Positions 37,101-47,657 are shown, counted from the stretch's first letter. The stretch is 64,000 nt of DNA from Guyanagaster necrorhizus (GCF_019112545.1 NW_025064880.1:867844-931843); one strand, 5' to 3'. The notes: generated by a model from the sequence alone, not told the origin. Made by a program: numbers and translations.

Positions 37101-39571
37101 CTCATCTGAAGATACACCCTCAACGTCCATCAGTTCTCACGTTTCTGCTGACGGGCGTACACCGGCGCCTGGGTCGTTGGCTGAACAGCTCAGCAAGCAT
37201 TTCCTGGCCAAGAGTCGCCAGGTATCCTCCTCTGGCGGGGGTCCGACGCCTCCGTCTCTTCCGACCCTGAAAGAGGAGGGCGATGTACACAGTACTCCCC
37301 AACCCCCGCCTCCACCGCCCCCGCCTCCGCCCCCACCTCCGCCGCCTCCGCCGCCCCCTGGATTCAAAGGGGCTCCACCTCCGCCGCCACCGCCTCCACC
37401 TGGCTTTGTCGGAATGATCCCCGCCTTCTCCTCTTCTGTGACCTCCGCAAACTCTACCCCGCCTCCGCCTCCGCCACCACCTCCTCCAGGTCAAGGTCTA
37501 GCCTCCAATCCCAGCTCCGCTCCCAGCTCTACACGGGCCTCGATGTTACTCGGTTCAAACCTTAACGCCTTGCTCTCTGCTAGAAAAGATCTCCCTATCA
37601 CGCCGAGTACCAAGATGAAGCAGCTGCAATGGGACAAACTTCCACATCAGCAAGTTTCAAAGACACTGTGGAATGACGAGGAGCCGGCAAAGGAACATGA
37701 AATGTTGAAGAAGCTCCAGACTGATGGTGTATGGATGGAAATGGAGGAAGACTTCAAGGCTAAGCAATTGGTTATCAACCTAATGGGTACGTAGTCAATT
37801 CACCATTAAAGATGCCGTTGTGACCGCTATTCTTTAGCCCGGCAGAAACGCGCTGAGCTGAAGAGTGTTCTGGATGTTGAAACCAAGAAAAGAGTTGGTG
37901 AGTGTATATCATATAGCTGCTGGCGCGCATCTGTAACCCTCTAGTCAGAAATCCTCATTCAGGGCGTCAAGAAACTTGAGCCTGAGGAGATCGCTCGCAA
38001 AATTCAACACTTTGATCAGGACCTTTGTTCCCAGGTGTTTCTGAGTGAATTGAAACGGGTACTGCCATCCCCAGAGCAGGTCGGCAAACTGAACGTTTAT
38101 CGGAACTCAGGGCCAGAGGAACTTGCTGAACTTCATCCGTCGGACCGTCTCATGGTTAAACTGATACAAATTGATCGTCTGGAACCTCGTATTGAGGGTA
38201 TGTTATACAAATGTGCTTTTGAAGAACGGTGGTCGCTGCTGGATCAGGTTCGATATAGTCTTGCATTGATTGGAACAAGTTTATTCAGTCTATGACTTAG
38301 GGTGCGCGGAAACTTTCAGAGGCGGGAGACGCTCTTCTCCATGCTAAAGCATTCAAGGAGTTGCTCAGTGTAAGTTACTTGTTGTTCGACTAATCGTTAC
38401 TTTTAACTGGTGCTCGATAGCTTATTCTTCTGATTGGGAACTACATGAATGGGACCGGTGTGAAGGGCGGCGCGTTTGGTTTCCGTGTGAGCAGTATCAA
38501 TAAGGTAAATTATTTTACCTTTGCATCGATGCCCTCGATAGTCGTCTGATGAGCGTCTCCAGCTAGTTGATACCAAGTCAGTAAACAACACGACACTACT
38601 TCACTTCTTGGAGCGTACCATTGCTAAACATTTCCCGGACATGGAAGAGTTCCTCGAGGAACTTGCAAAGCCAGCCGAGGCGTACAGAGGTGTGCTACGT
38701 ACCTTCTTCTTTCAGATGCTGTCATAGGTTCTGATTACTCTTGGCAGTTAATCTTCAAGAACTTCGTAAGGGTTTAGGTGATCTCCGGGATGGTCTCAAG
38801 AGGATACGCGAAGAACTAGAAGAACATTTTGTGCGTATCGATCAAACAGAACGATACGGGCAACAAATGTGGAACTTTATCAACAAAGCCAAGATACAGG
38901 TGGACGACTTGGTGGATGAAGTACGGCTTGCAGACACGACATTCACCGAGGTCATTGGCTACTACGGCGAAGACGATAATCGGAACATGAGTTCTTCTGA
39001 ATTCTATGGTATCTTCAAAACATTCGTTACGTCGTACAAGGCATGTCACTTGCTGATTTCAGAAAGGCTCGGCTGACTGTTGAAGTAGAAATGCAAAGCC
39101 GACAACCAGACTGCTGCAGATGAACGACTTGCAACGGCCAAACGGAAACAAGCTGCCGAAACAATGAGATTGAATCGCGAGAAGGCGATGGAGACGTCGA
39201 ATCAGGGTGCTGACACTCTAGACAGTCTACTAGAGAAATTGCGGAATGGAGACACTGTGGGGACGCGAAAGAATCGCCGGACACGACCAAGTGGGGCGGA
39301 AACCCGGCCTAACGCGCCACTGTCTTTGGATCTAGACGGCAACCCAGATGACTTGGCTCGCGATCTTCTGGCACGTCTAGCATCGAGCGGTTTTGAACCA
39401 CCGACGCCATCGTCGCCAACGTTTGCTGTTTCACAACGGAGACGGAGACGGAAGGCTGCTTCCTCGATATCCGATGCAGATCTGTTGAGCTCGCCCCTTC
39501 TGCCAGCCACGCCTGAAATTAGCGCATTAGAGGATGCGACTGTAGGCTCAGAGGATTCCAGTGAACGATGA
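34119..39571 (+). CDS. Diaphanous-type formin
   Basis: Formins nucleate and elongate actin filaments at hyphal tips and septa under Rho GTPase control. The N-terminus (MDSIFGRRKTKPRQSSISS) is Ser-rich. The Rho-binding GBD/FH3 region spans about 34730-36150: EEIEALFDNVKRTRDLADM, then SWFQHFISIQGTSVL across an intron, and ARDYFLSMMQHLLLIREE. A coiled coil follows at about 36180-36540 (heptad-like EALRLKLEKEALEDEI). FH1 is the polyproline block at 37300-37500, with several runs of 7-17 prolines. FH2 starts STKMKQLQWDKLPHQQVSK (about 37600) and continues over introns to about 39150, including LIGNYMNGTGVKGGAFGFR. Near the end, ARDLLARLASSGF followed by RRRRRK resembles a DAD autoinhibitory element. 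The architecture fits SepA/Cdc12/For3-type formins; a single formin of this kind is usual in mushrooms. Confidence 0.92.
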
Positions 39572-39771
39572 CGGTCGACGCTGTCCAAGTGTTATGGTAC
39601 AGGCTTTCACAGGTGCTTTCAGAATTGTCATTTATATTGTATCTGTATCACATTGCATTTCTCATCACGGACCACGCATATAATAATATTTTTACATGTT
39701 TGGGGGTTGGCGGCGGAGTATGCCCGCCACACGCGTCATGCCAAGCGAACTTAATCCTTTCTCTTTTTCAT

Positions 39772-39792
39772 ACCACCACCACCACCACCACC
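39772..39792. repeat. ACC trinucleotide repeat, 7 copies
   Basis: A perfect short tandem repeat of ACC lies just upstream of the start codon of the PEBP-like gene (39803), so in its 5' leader. It may be polymorphic between strains. Confidence 0.85.
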
Positions 39793-39802
39793 TTTTGTTG
39801 CC

Positions 39803-40974
39803 ATGATTTCTCTTCCAGTCCTTTTGTCGCTCTCTCTTCTTCCCTTCGTCGCTTCTCAGTCTTCCAATGATACCACCCTTCAGATTGCCGCCATTAAGGC
39901 TCATTTCACCCAATCCGAAATTGTGCCCGACTTGCTGTCGTCTTTCGACCCCAGCGCCATTCTCACAGTCAACTTTGAAGGTTCGTCCAACGGCGAGCAT
40001 GGTCGAATCGATATACTGATCATACCCCAGGTGTCGGAAATATAACGCCCGGACAGGCTCTCAGCCAGGATCGTAAGTACAATTTCAATATATCCATACA
40101 CCCAATTTTTCCGACATAGGTTGCAGAGGTCGGCACGGCTCCTACTGTTACCGTCACTGCGGCGAACTCGTCGGTCGGACTCAGCGGCAATTTCACTCTT
40201 GCCATGGTCGATGCGGACGTCGTTGGAACCAAGAACGCCCAGGTCACTCGGCACTGGTTGGTTAACGGAGACACTATTTCCAGTTGCGTTTCATCTTGTG
40301 CACGTGTATGAAAACCGTTTCCTCAAATGCGTTATTAGACGACGCCCTTTCCAACTCTTCCGCCACAGCCATTACATCGTATGCTGGACCAGCCCCAGCC
40401 GAAGGGAGTGGAGCTCACCGGTTCGTTGCTCACCTTTTTTATCTTCTACGCGCCTAATTATTTTCTGGCAGTTATGTTATTCTCCTCTATCAACAACCCT
40501 CGACCTTCACCTCACCTGCTGGGTACACCGAAAACATTGGTGTTTCTACCTTCGACTTGGCTTCGTACTTGTCTGTAAGTTTCATATAACTGCAGATGCT
40601 TGGGTTCATCCGTTCATGATTCATAATCACAGGACAGCGGCATGGGTTCCCTCATTGCTGTATGAATCTTTTTGTTTCTGCCCTTTATGCTGGTTGACAA
40701 ACGATGCTGTTTTCAGGGGACATACATGACCGTCGAGCAAGGAACCTCGACCGTTTCTGTTTCTGCAACATCTTCCGTCATTACCTCGACACTCTCTGTC
40801 GCTTCTTCAACTCACGCTTCGAGTTCTGGCGCCTCTTCTGCCTCAGGATCCGCTGCTTCTACTTCTACCTCTGCCGGCAGCACGAGCGGCAGCAACGGGG
40901 CTTTAAGTAATGGTGTTGGAATGGTTGTCGCCGGTATCGGCGGTTTAGTTGTAGGGCTGCAAGCGTTTGCCTAA
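39803..40974 (+). CDS. Secreted, probably GPI-anchored PEBP-like protein
   Basis: It starts with a clear signal peptide, MISLPVLLSLSLLPFVASQ. The PEBP fold landmarks are FTLAMVDADVVGTKNAQVT with RHWLVNG (the DPD motif of cytosolic PEBPs is DAD here), and EGSGAHRYVILLYQQP across an intron (the GxHRYV motif). Then follow ENIGVSTFDLASYLS and GTYMTVEQG. The C-terminus is a Ser/Thr-rich stalk (about 55 residues) ending in a hydrophobic segment, GVGMVVAGIGGLVVGLQAFA, typical of GPI attachment. Cell-surface location is inferred from these ends. Ligand and role are unknown; intracellular PEBPs act as kinase or protease inhibitors, but that should not be assumed here. Confidence 0.82.
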
Positions 40975-41131
40975 GTTACTCGTTTATATTGTGCATTACA
41001 TCTGAAAAATAAATAACACGCTCGTTCTTTGATTGGGTAGCAGTGAATGATTTTTGGTATATAATTATTTTATGAAACAAGTTATCATTCCTGAGCCAAA
41101 AATGTGTAGAACACGGACGCTTAGATATTGG

Positions 41132-41480
41132 TTAGCTCCCATATCGCTCTCGTGCCTGTATCAACTCTCTTTTGAGTTTACTGAAACCCCCAAAAAACCG
41201 TTCTAAACCACGTACAGAATCCTGCGCCATAGAGACGTAGCCCGAATAGCCTTCTGTAAGTTTGCCGATGTCTTTGCCTTTGCTGGCCCCTAGACCAGCG
41301 CCTTCCACATATATGGCAGTTTTTCTGGAGTGAAATCAATAGAGATCAATCAACGATATCAGTGACACGAACATAGGGTCCACTCGGCCTTCGCCACTTG
41401 TTCCTAGGCCAGTTCCCTCCGTCCAGCCCATCATCTTGAGCATTTTGTTGCCGACATTATTGCTATCCTCGCCCGGATTG

Positions 41481-41511
<31 letters not shown>

Positions 41512-44058
41512 GTACAGGTGGACCTTCAACTTGCCGTTTGGGTACCGCCCGCCCATTATCCTTCTCCGGCATGGGAGTTTCAGGCTGGTTGAAAAGGATT
41601 CGCCTTTCCGAAGCACGGTCACGATATTTTGGAACGGCGTTTGCCTGTCGAGCCTTGACCTTCTGGCGGGCAACTTCTTGCAAGTTAGAATCTTTGAGAT
41701 TTTTCTGTTCATTTCCAATTGATAGAAGATTCCGAGGGAAAAGATCAAAAAAGACGATGGTCAGCCCAGTCACAGAACAACACACAGTACACAGGTTGAA
41801 GAACGCGAGCCTTATGCAAATCTGATTCCTTGTTGTGGCGTTTCAATTGATCCACGGATTTGAATTGTCGAGCGCAGAGAAGACAACTCATCGCGCTGAC
41901 ATCCGAGAACTCGAAGTCTGTCGGTGTCGGTGTCGGTGTCGGTGTCGATGTCGATGTCGGTGTCGACGTCGTATTGCCTTGGATGGGTGCACTCGATGCT
42001 TGCGCAGTGGACCCGGTAGCATCAGTAGTGGATATCGTGGCCTGCATGTATAGTATCCAGAATGTAAGAACCGTGGTATTCCAATGGTGGCAAAGGAGAG
42101 CCAAAAGATAATCGTCACCAGAGCAGAAGTCGACCGAGCACTGACATCTTGAGAAAGTTCTTCTTGAACTTGATTCCATTTGTTGATATTGCTGGCAGTC
42201 TGGTTACGGGCAACCTCAGTTACGAAAGGCACAGCGACGCGTTGCGCGACAAATTCTTTTCACGTTACCTTCTTGCTTACGATCAGCGTAGGCTGCTTAG
42301 ACGTTCCGACTACAGTGGGTAAGCATTGTGATGGAGTAAAAGAGAATGTTCCCTGCCTTTCCGGCTGGCATTCAGCAGATCTTCAGCTTCGTCCTGTTGA
42401 TCGTCGTCTGCATCATCAGATGCAAAAGCTGAGGCCACAAATTTCTTGACAGTAGGCACTGTTCATTGATGTGATAAGAGAACACTCCTGAGGGTTAACC
42501 ATATCTAGCTTACCAGCAGCTTTAGCTGGGCCCTTGCTGAAGCTTAGAGTGACAGGTTTGTCGAAAACAGGTAACGTTGAAGGAGCAGGCTGAACCGATG
42601 AACGTTGTACTGTCGCTTCTACAACTTGCTGTCAACAAAACAAACATAAACGTTAATGGGCAAATATGCAAATGACCTTTGGTTTTTTTCTTTTCTTTCC
42701 GTTCCTTGACGGTCTGGACTGCCGGTACTGGCTGGGCAACCTGAAACTCGAGCATAGCCAACGTGGAACTGTCATCCCAGTACCTAACCCAAGTGCCTTC
42801 GATGCCTCCTAGCACTAGGGAAGATGGTATACAGGCATCGTCGCGCAACATCACATTGTCAATAGGTTGAAATGAGTCGGGATGAGCAAAAGAAGCAGCC
42901 ACAGGTCGATCTGATATGCGAAAACCGGATGGATGGATCTGAGGTGACATAGTCGCTGCAAGAACTACCGAAGCAGACTTGAAGACAAAGATCAGAACAT
43001 CTTTTGAGTTGTGCACATGACAACACAACTTGCCTGCACATCAGTGAACTCCACGAAGGCAAAGCCAAAACTAGCCATGGTAACTCGATCTTTGATCAAG
43101 ATAATCCGTCTCATGCCCCTAGCGCCCTCTTTACCAGGCCCGGACGACGATCTCATGGCTTGGTGAATGGCCTGGGGCCCAGAGAGAGGATCAAGACCAC
43201 GGAATAACAAGACGGCTGCTTGAGAGTTCCCAATATCACGAGTGCCATCATTGACGTTTCCGCGATTGAAGCGTCCTTTCTCGTGAGGTGTGGCGCTTTG
43301 GGAATAGTCAATTTTAACTCTTCGCCCGCTATGGGGGGGGCCCGTCTCTAAAGCCTTGTAGAATGCTGCAGTTGCCGTTGCGCCATGAGATGCAGGCGGA
43401 GGCACTTGGATGTAAGGAAATAGAGGATCCACGAATAAGCGTGCATGATCTGTTGAAGAGAACTGGGCGAAACCAAATCCTTTTGAAGTACCTTGAAAAC
43501 CCGACGACGAATTATGTCAATGCGTGCGCAAAAGGAAATACGAATGGGCAAGTGCCTGTTGATCTATCTCGGATGATGGTGACAGTCTCGACGCTACATC
43601 CGTTGGAGGAAAGGTATGCCTGAAGCTACAGAGAAGAAAGTGAGAAGAGCGTCTGATAAGGAGGGAAAAAGTTGCACATCAGCTTCTGTGAAGTCTGTAT
43701 CGAGGCCAAGAAAGATGACATGAGGACTAGGATCGGAGGGCTGCAGGCGTTTCTTAGGAAATCCTCCGGCAGCGTTGCGTGGCTGTCCAAAGTCTTGGGC
43801 AGATGGGCGCGGAGCAGCAGTGCTATCGTAGGCCCCCTCCTCGTAGTTTGAGTACGCATCGTAGCCTTGATATCCCTAGAGAAAACAATGAGAAGATTAA
43901 GAAGAAAAATAAGCAAAATGGCACACCCCGCTGTTAAATTTTCGTCGCTTGCCGTCGCCATAATGATCATCTTCTCTGGGGCGGACGTTTGCTGTAGGCC
44001 ACTGAGCGCCATCTGCCCAAATGTCCTTGCCTCTGTCCCATTCGCGATTATATGTCAT
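41132..44058 (-). CDS. RBM5/RBM10-like splicing factor: two RRMs, C2H2 zinc finger, G-patch
   Basis: The N-terminus starts MTYNREWDRGKDIWADGAQ. RRM1 runs over introns as PHVIFLGLDTDFTEAD, VETVTIIRDRSTG and SKGFGFAQFSSTDHARLFV. RRM2 includes AVLLFRGLDPLSGPQAIHQ, GMRRIILIKDRVTMASFGF and AFVEFTDVQ. A C2H2-type finger reads CLLCARQFKSVDQLKRHNK ESDLH. The stretch YRDRASERRILFNQPETP is the RBM5/10 motif before the G-patch, which begins VGNKMLKMMGWTEGTGLG. The C-terminal part ends KTAIYVEGAGLGASKGKDI and later ERFFGGFSKLKRELIQ. It should act in the nucleus in alternative splicing or spliceosome A-complex steps. Start 44058 is only 83 bp from the start of the divergent complex I gene. Confidence 0.83.
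41920..41970. repeat. Imperfect GGTGTC hexamer repeat inside the RBM5-like gene
   Basis: About eight units of tcggtg/tcgatg lie in the coding frame of the minus-strand splicing factor and encode an alternating Thr-Pro/Thr-Ser run just before the zinc finger. A length change by whole units would keep the frame. Confidence 0.8.
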
Positions 44059-44141
44059 GGGTCGTTGAGGATGATGAGAGTAAGAGGGAAAGGGGGAACA
44101 AACAAGGAACAAACAAAGCGTCGCCTTGATTTCTCCTCACC
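44059..44141. promoter_or_regulatory. Compact bidirectional promoter between splicing factor and complex I gene
   Basis: The two start codons on opposite strands are separated by only 83 bp, so the genes must share promoter DNA, or each promoter must overlap the other's 5' end. No TATA element was recognised. Confidence 0.6.
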
Positions 44142-44575
44142 ATGGCAGGTCACGGTAAGGATGTCCTTTAGTATATACTGAGCGTCACTCAGTATTTTAC
44201 AGGTCCCTACAAGGTTATATCTGTTGTGAACCTTTGCCTTGTTACTAAACATTTATCCATAGTTCATTGATCCTGCCGTCGAGCGATTTGACCGTTATGT
44301 GAGTCCGACTGGAACGTTGGTCACAGCTTGGCCTTGATGCTCTCTGTTCAGCGCGAAACAAATTATCTACGATTCCGCTGGACACCATCTAACATCCGTG
44401 CGGCCGTCCTTGCAGGCATCGTATTCCCGACCGCCATCTACTTGCTGGCATCATCAACGGATGTTCGCGGAATCCTTCTTTCTTCGCTGTGCCGTTGCTG
44501 ACTCGCTGTTTCTAGTCGCGCTGGAAGTGGGCTGGAGCACTGAAGACAGAGTCATTGTCCGTCAAGCCAAAATGA
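44142..44575 (+). CDS. NADH:ubiquinone oxidoreductase B15/NDUFB4-like accessory subunit
   Basis: Exon 1 is MAGHG. Exon 2 (44203-44213) has only 11 nt. Exon 3 gives FIDPAVERFDRY. Exon 4 gives RETNYLRFRWTPSNIRAAV, then LAGIVFPTAIYLLASSTD, a single membrane span. The last exon gives SRWKWAGALKTESLSVKPK. The order MAGH..., a DPA block, YxxFRWT, one membrane span and a charged C-terminus with WxxxGKxxG-like residues matches fungal NDUFB4/B15-type complex I subunits of about 75 residues. It would sit in the inner-membrane arm of complex I. It ends 38 bp from the convergent COQ7 gene. Similarity is recognised by eye on a short protein, so moderate confidence. Confidence 0.72.
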
Positions 44576-44613
44576 AGATGACATTGGTTGTAGGAACGCA
44601 TAATTACAAGCAA

Positions 44614-45394
44614 TTAAACTCTCTTGCAAAGCTCTATGGCCATTTTACAACCAGTGCCAACAATCGCACTCAATAGAGCATGTGCAGGCGCCTTTTGAGC
44701 ATCGTTCTGGACAGCGGTGTCGAGGTGCTCAAGCTCATCATCACGGAACTCTCGTATCACATCTCTCAACAAAGGTACACTGGGGTGATCTGAAGGTAAT
44801 GATTCCATCTCTTTCAGTTGACTACACACAAGGAGAGTTGAGCACGTCAAATAAAATGTATAAAAGGATACCTACTCGTCGTAGTGTTCTCCAATCACAG
44901 TTTCAACGGCTTCCGTGCAGGCCATTGCGGCCTCTTTGCCCAGAAAAGCCGTCGCTGCACCCAGTCCAAATCCTGCAACCCTCGCGACCTCTGTCAGAAC
45001 GGTAGGACGGACCCTATGCTGCACCTGCAGCTTGTCCATCACAGTGATATGTTTCTTCTCTTGCTCCAGCATTTCCTGGTGTACACAAACGCGTAAAGAT
45101 GAGCAACGAAGCACGTCAGTAAGAGCTACAAACCTGAAGCATTGGTTTCAACTTTGCATCCCGCCCTAGCATGGCCAACTGGCCTTGGTAAATTGAAACA
45201 GCTGCTATTTCTCCCGCTTGGTCGACTCTGAGGGCGCTGTCTAGAGCATGTCGTTGTTTCGCAGAGATTGCGGAGGGCGTCGTCGTTGTAGCTGGATTAT
45301 TTGTATTGTGAGCATCTGTGTAGGCTGCTGAGGGAAGAATACGGTAGGTAGCAAAGGTCCTTCGGGTCAGAAACGGTCCAAGAGAAGAAGGCAT
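44614..45394 (-). CDS. COQ7: 5-demethoxyubiquinone hydroxylase COQ7 (CAT5/CLK-1)
   Basis: This is a mitochondrial di-iron monooxygenase catalysing the penultimate step of ubiquinone synthesis. The start at 45394 (MPSSLGPFLTRRTFATYRI) gives an Arg-containing presequence; an in-frame ATG at 45472 is possible but adds a hydrophobic, Val-rich leader and lies 7 bp from the divergent gene. The di-iron ligands are visible in LRVDQAGEIAAVSIYQGQL (first Glu), EMLEQEKKHITVMDKLQ (ExxH) and GEHYDDQLKEME plus FRDDELEHLDTAV (second ExxH). VAGFGLGAATAFLGKEAAM is the conserved hydrophobic helix. Introns lie at about 44811-44872 and 45078-45131. Confidence 0.93.
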
Positions 45395-45479
45395 CGAGGT
45401 CACGTCACGAGTCGCGACGGTCACTGGATCAACGACCACCCCGACGACCACCAACAGTACCGGCGCAGTCATTACCAGA
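45395..45479. promoter_or_regulatory. Compact bidirectional promoter between COQ7 and the RVRxxPGG gene
   Basis: At most 85 bp separate the two divergent start codons. It is a second closely spaced head-to-head pair within 1.4 kb of the splicing factor/complex I pair. No specific binding site was recognised. Confidence 0.5.
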
Positions 45480-46592
45480 ATGTCTACCTCGTATGTACAG
45501 GATTCAATGGCATTTATCTGTCTGACTAGAATTCAGCTTCATGCCTTCCGATGTCATCGACATGACAAAGGAAAAGAACTGGCCTGCGAACCTCGGTTAG
45601 ATCCTTTGTCGACACCCATCGACACGCCATTGACCGTGATTTTACCAGGAATGCTTGACTGGGACAACACTAATATCATCTTTACAAAACGATCTCTTAT
45701 TGAGTTCCTCAAGTAAGCGCAACTTGCCTCTCTTTCTCGTAGGATGTTCATTGTACATATACAGGTATACCGGTACCACTGTGGACACCAACTTTACCAA
45801 TGTCCAAAAGCTACCTCGTGAGGCTTGTCTCTCCATGCTTTCTGCCCGTCTTTAACGCGTCCTAGGTTATGCGTCCTTTGGCACGTTCTCTCCGCCGCTC
45901 GACCAGCTTGATGCTGAAGCCGCAGCATCTCCCTCGGCATCTCCACCCATCGGTGAGCGTCTCATTGCTGAGTGTTCGCGTCACTTCCCATCTAATTATT
46001 CGTCAAGAACAAACTGACGTGTTCAAGCCTACGCGTCGCGTACGAACTGTCCCCGGTGGGCCACACACTGATATCTTCGGCAATGACTTCCAAGATCAAG
46101 AGGATGCTCTAGCCTCAGCCCCGCAAAAAGAATCGCAACAGGCAATTACTCCCTGCTTTATCTACCAGAAGCTGACGCTTGCGTTTTGTCCCTTGATAGG
46201 TTGAAACATCCGAACAACTAGTCTCCTCGGTCCCTGCGGAGGAACAGGAGTATGGAATCCCATTCACATCGACTGTCAAGCCCAGCCGGTATGTGATTCT
46301 TCCTTAAGCCTTTTACTTGTGCCTACATTTTCTGCTTTAGACGAGTAAGGACTGAACCCGGTGGAAAGAGCTCATTTGGCAGCTTCTGGGGTGCAGATCC
46401 AGCTCCTGAGGAATTTAAACCAACCCGCAGGTCAGTACCATCGATTCTGAAGCTGTGCCAGATCTTTTCATGTGTGGTATTGAAACCTAGAGTTCGTCAA
46501 GGACCCGGAGGTCAGGACAACATCAATGATGTACGTGCAAGTGATCGTTGACACTGCATTCAAACTGACGGGCGCAATAATAGCTCTTTTGA
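45480..46592 (+). CDS. Small protein with three RVRxxPGG motifs, HN1/Jupiter-like
   Basis: About nine exons are inferred, starting with an 11-nt coding exon (45480-45490). The joined product begins MSTSFMPSDVIDMTKEKNW, then LDWDNTNIIFTKRSLIEFL and TVDTNFTNVQKLPR. A Ser/Pro/Ala-rich linker (YASFGTFSPPLDQLDAEAA) leads to three related motifs: FKPTRRVRTVPGGPHTDIF, KPSRRVRTEPGGKSSFGSF and FKPTRRVRQGPGGQDNIND. The last exon is LF plus stop. The motif resembles the repeated PPGGxSS segment of animal HN1/Jupiter microtubule-associated proteins, which suggests a disordered adaptor, but this link is only by eye. The 5' half is less certain, and a different first exon is possible. No function is assigned. 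Confidence 0.6.
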
Positions 46593-46824
46593 ATTCGTCT
46601 GTAATCCATGTAAATGCCTTGTGACAATTAAGGTCTAGTCCACCTCGTTGTACCTGCATGGCTTACACATGTGGCCTTCGTCCATTATCAGTAAATACCA
46701 TTTCCGACGCCTCCATACGCTGTCCCAATCTTTGTCAGGAGTCAGCCCTATGAATCGGGAATGGAATTTTCAGTTTGAGGATAGCTGATGTTTATGCAAC
46801 TCTTGGTAAAAGAAAAAGAGAAAT

Positions 46825-46918
46825 GGTAGCGGCGAGGTTCGAACTCGCGCGGACTAACGTCCATTGGGAATCAAGCCAACTTAAATCCAACGCCTTAGAC
46901 CAACTCGGCCACGCTACC
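46825..46918 (-). tRNA. tRNA-Leu (anticodon UAA) with a short intron
   Basis: The 5' and 3' ends form a perfect 7-bp acceptor stem (GGTAGCG with CGCTACC). The D arm (GCCGAGTTGGTCTAAGGC) and the T arm with GTTCGAACC (box B) are normal for leucine tRNAs, and a long variable arm (GGACGTTAGTCC) marks a class II tRNA. The anticodon loop reads TT-TAA-G, followed by about 10 nt that look like an intron: its CTTGA can pair with TTAAG around the anticodon, the usual intron-anticodon helix. The last anticodon-stem pair appears to be an A-C mismatch. Amino acid identity is well supported; intron borders are approximate. Confidence 0.87.
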
Positions 46919-47056
46919 CCTTAAGCTCTTTACTTTCAGATTTAGGGAAGAAGCATAGCATTCAATTTAAGGATTGATCCTTTTACATACGTTGAGGAGC
47001 TGCTGTGATGACTGGACCAACAGTGATTTTATGTGGACGCCTCCTTACTATTGTGG

Positions 47057-47657
47057 ATGAAGGAGTACAAAGCCAAGGAGGTGTTGCGTGCTATTGATGC
47101 CAGGGTAAGCTTCACCGAATACTTCCAGCCTAAGCATTTGGCCCTCGCACTGACGCTGATGGAAGGCTGACGCCATGTCAACAGCAAAGCATGGACGAGC
47201 TTATCATAAGACTCTAGGTCAGCCCGCCCAGTTGTTTGAGAGGGAACGATGTATCCCGATATGTTCCTTCTACGCCCTATTGACACCATTCAGATGTCCA
47301 TATTCAAGACCTGGACTCTGTTCTACCAAATAACCGGCCCACCATTGAGCGTGAGGTTCACACGCTCATTAATTTCGAGCGACAACTACGGTTAATCGAT
47401 AAAGTCAAGAAAGTTTTATATTACAAGTCACCAGATCTCGAGGAGTATCGTCCACTGGGCTATTTATGCTACTTGGAACGTCAATTGCGAAGCATTCGTC
47501 GGAATTTGAGCAATCGTTGCTCCAGTGGGCGAAAGCCCTTGAACTTGATGAAGTTTGTATCTATAGGAATCGTATCGCAGAGCTACAGAGCCTTGGTTTC
47601 CCTCTCATCACCGGATACCCGTTGCTTCTCGAACCGATTATGGACATTTGGCCTTAA
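47057..47657 (+). CDS. Small hypothetical protein, about 130 residues
   Basis: I do not recognise this gene. A spliced frame reads MKEYKAKEVLRAIDAR, AKHGRAYHKTL, then DVHIQDLDSVLPNNRPTIE and REVHTLINFERQLRLIDKV. After a likely intron it continues HSSEFEQSLLQWAKALELD, EVCIYRNRIAELQSLGFPL and a Pro-containing end. The introns (about 47104-47181, 47217-47293 and 47439-47488) have usable GT-AG ends. The product is charged, helical and without signal or membrane segment; the middle could form a coiled coil. It lies between a tRNA gene and the convergent Met30-like gene. Confidence 0.5.

Noticed and set aside
37120..37494. Long Gly/Arg-rich frames on the minus strand
   Set aside because: They are the antisense of the formin polyproline FH1 region (CCG/CCT repeats), a compositional artefact.
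41920..41970. Tandem hexamers as a possible CRISPR or regulatory array
   Set aside because: Units are 6 nt without spacers and lie in a coding exon; a simple microsatellite.
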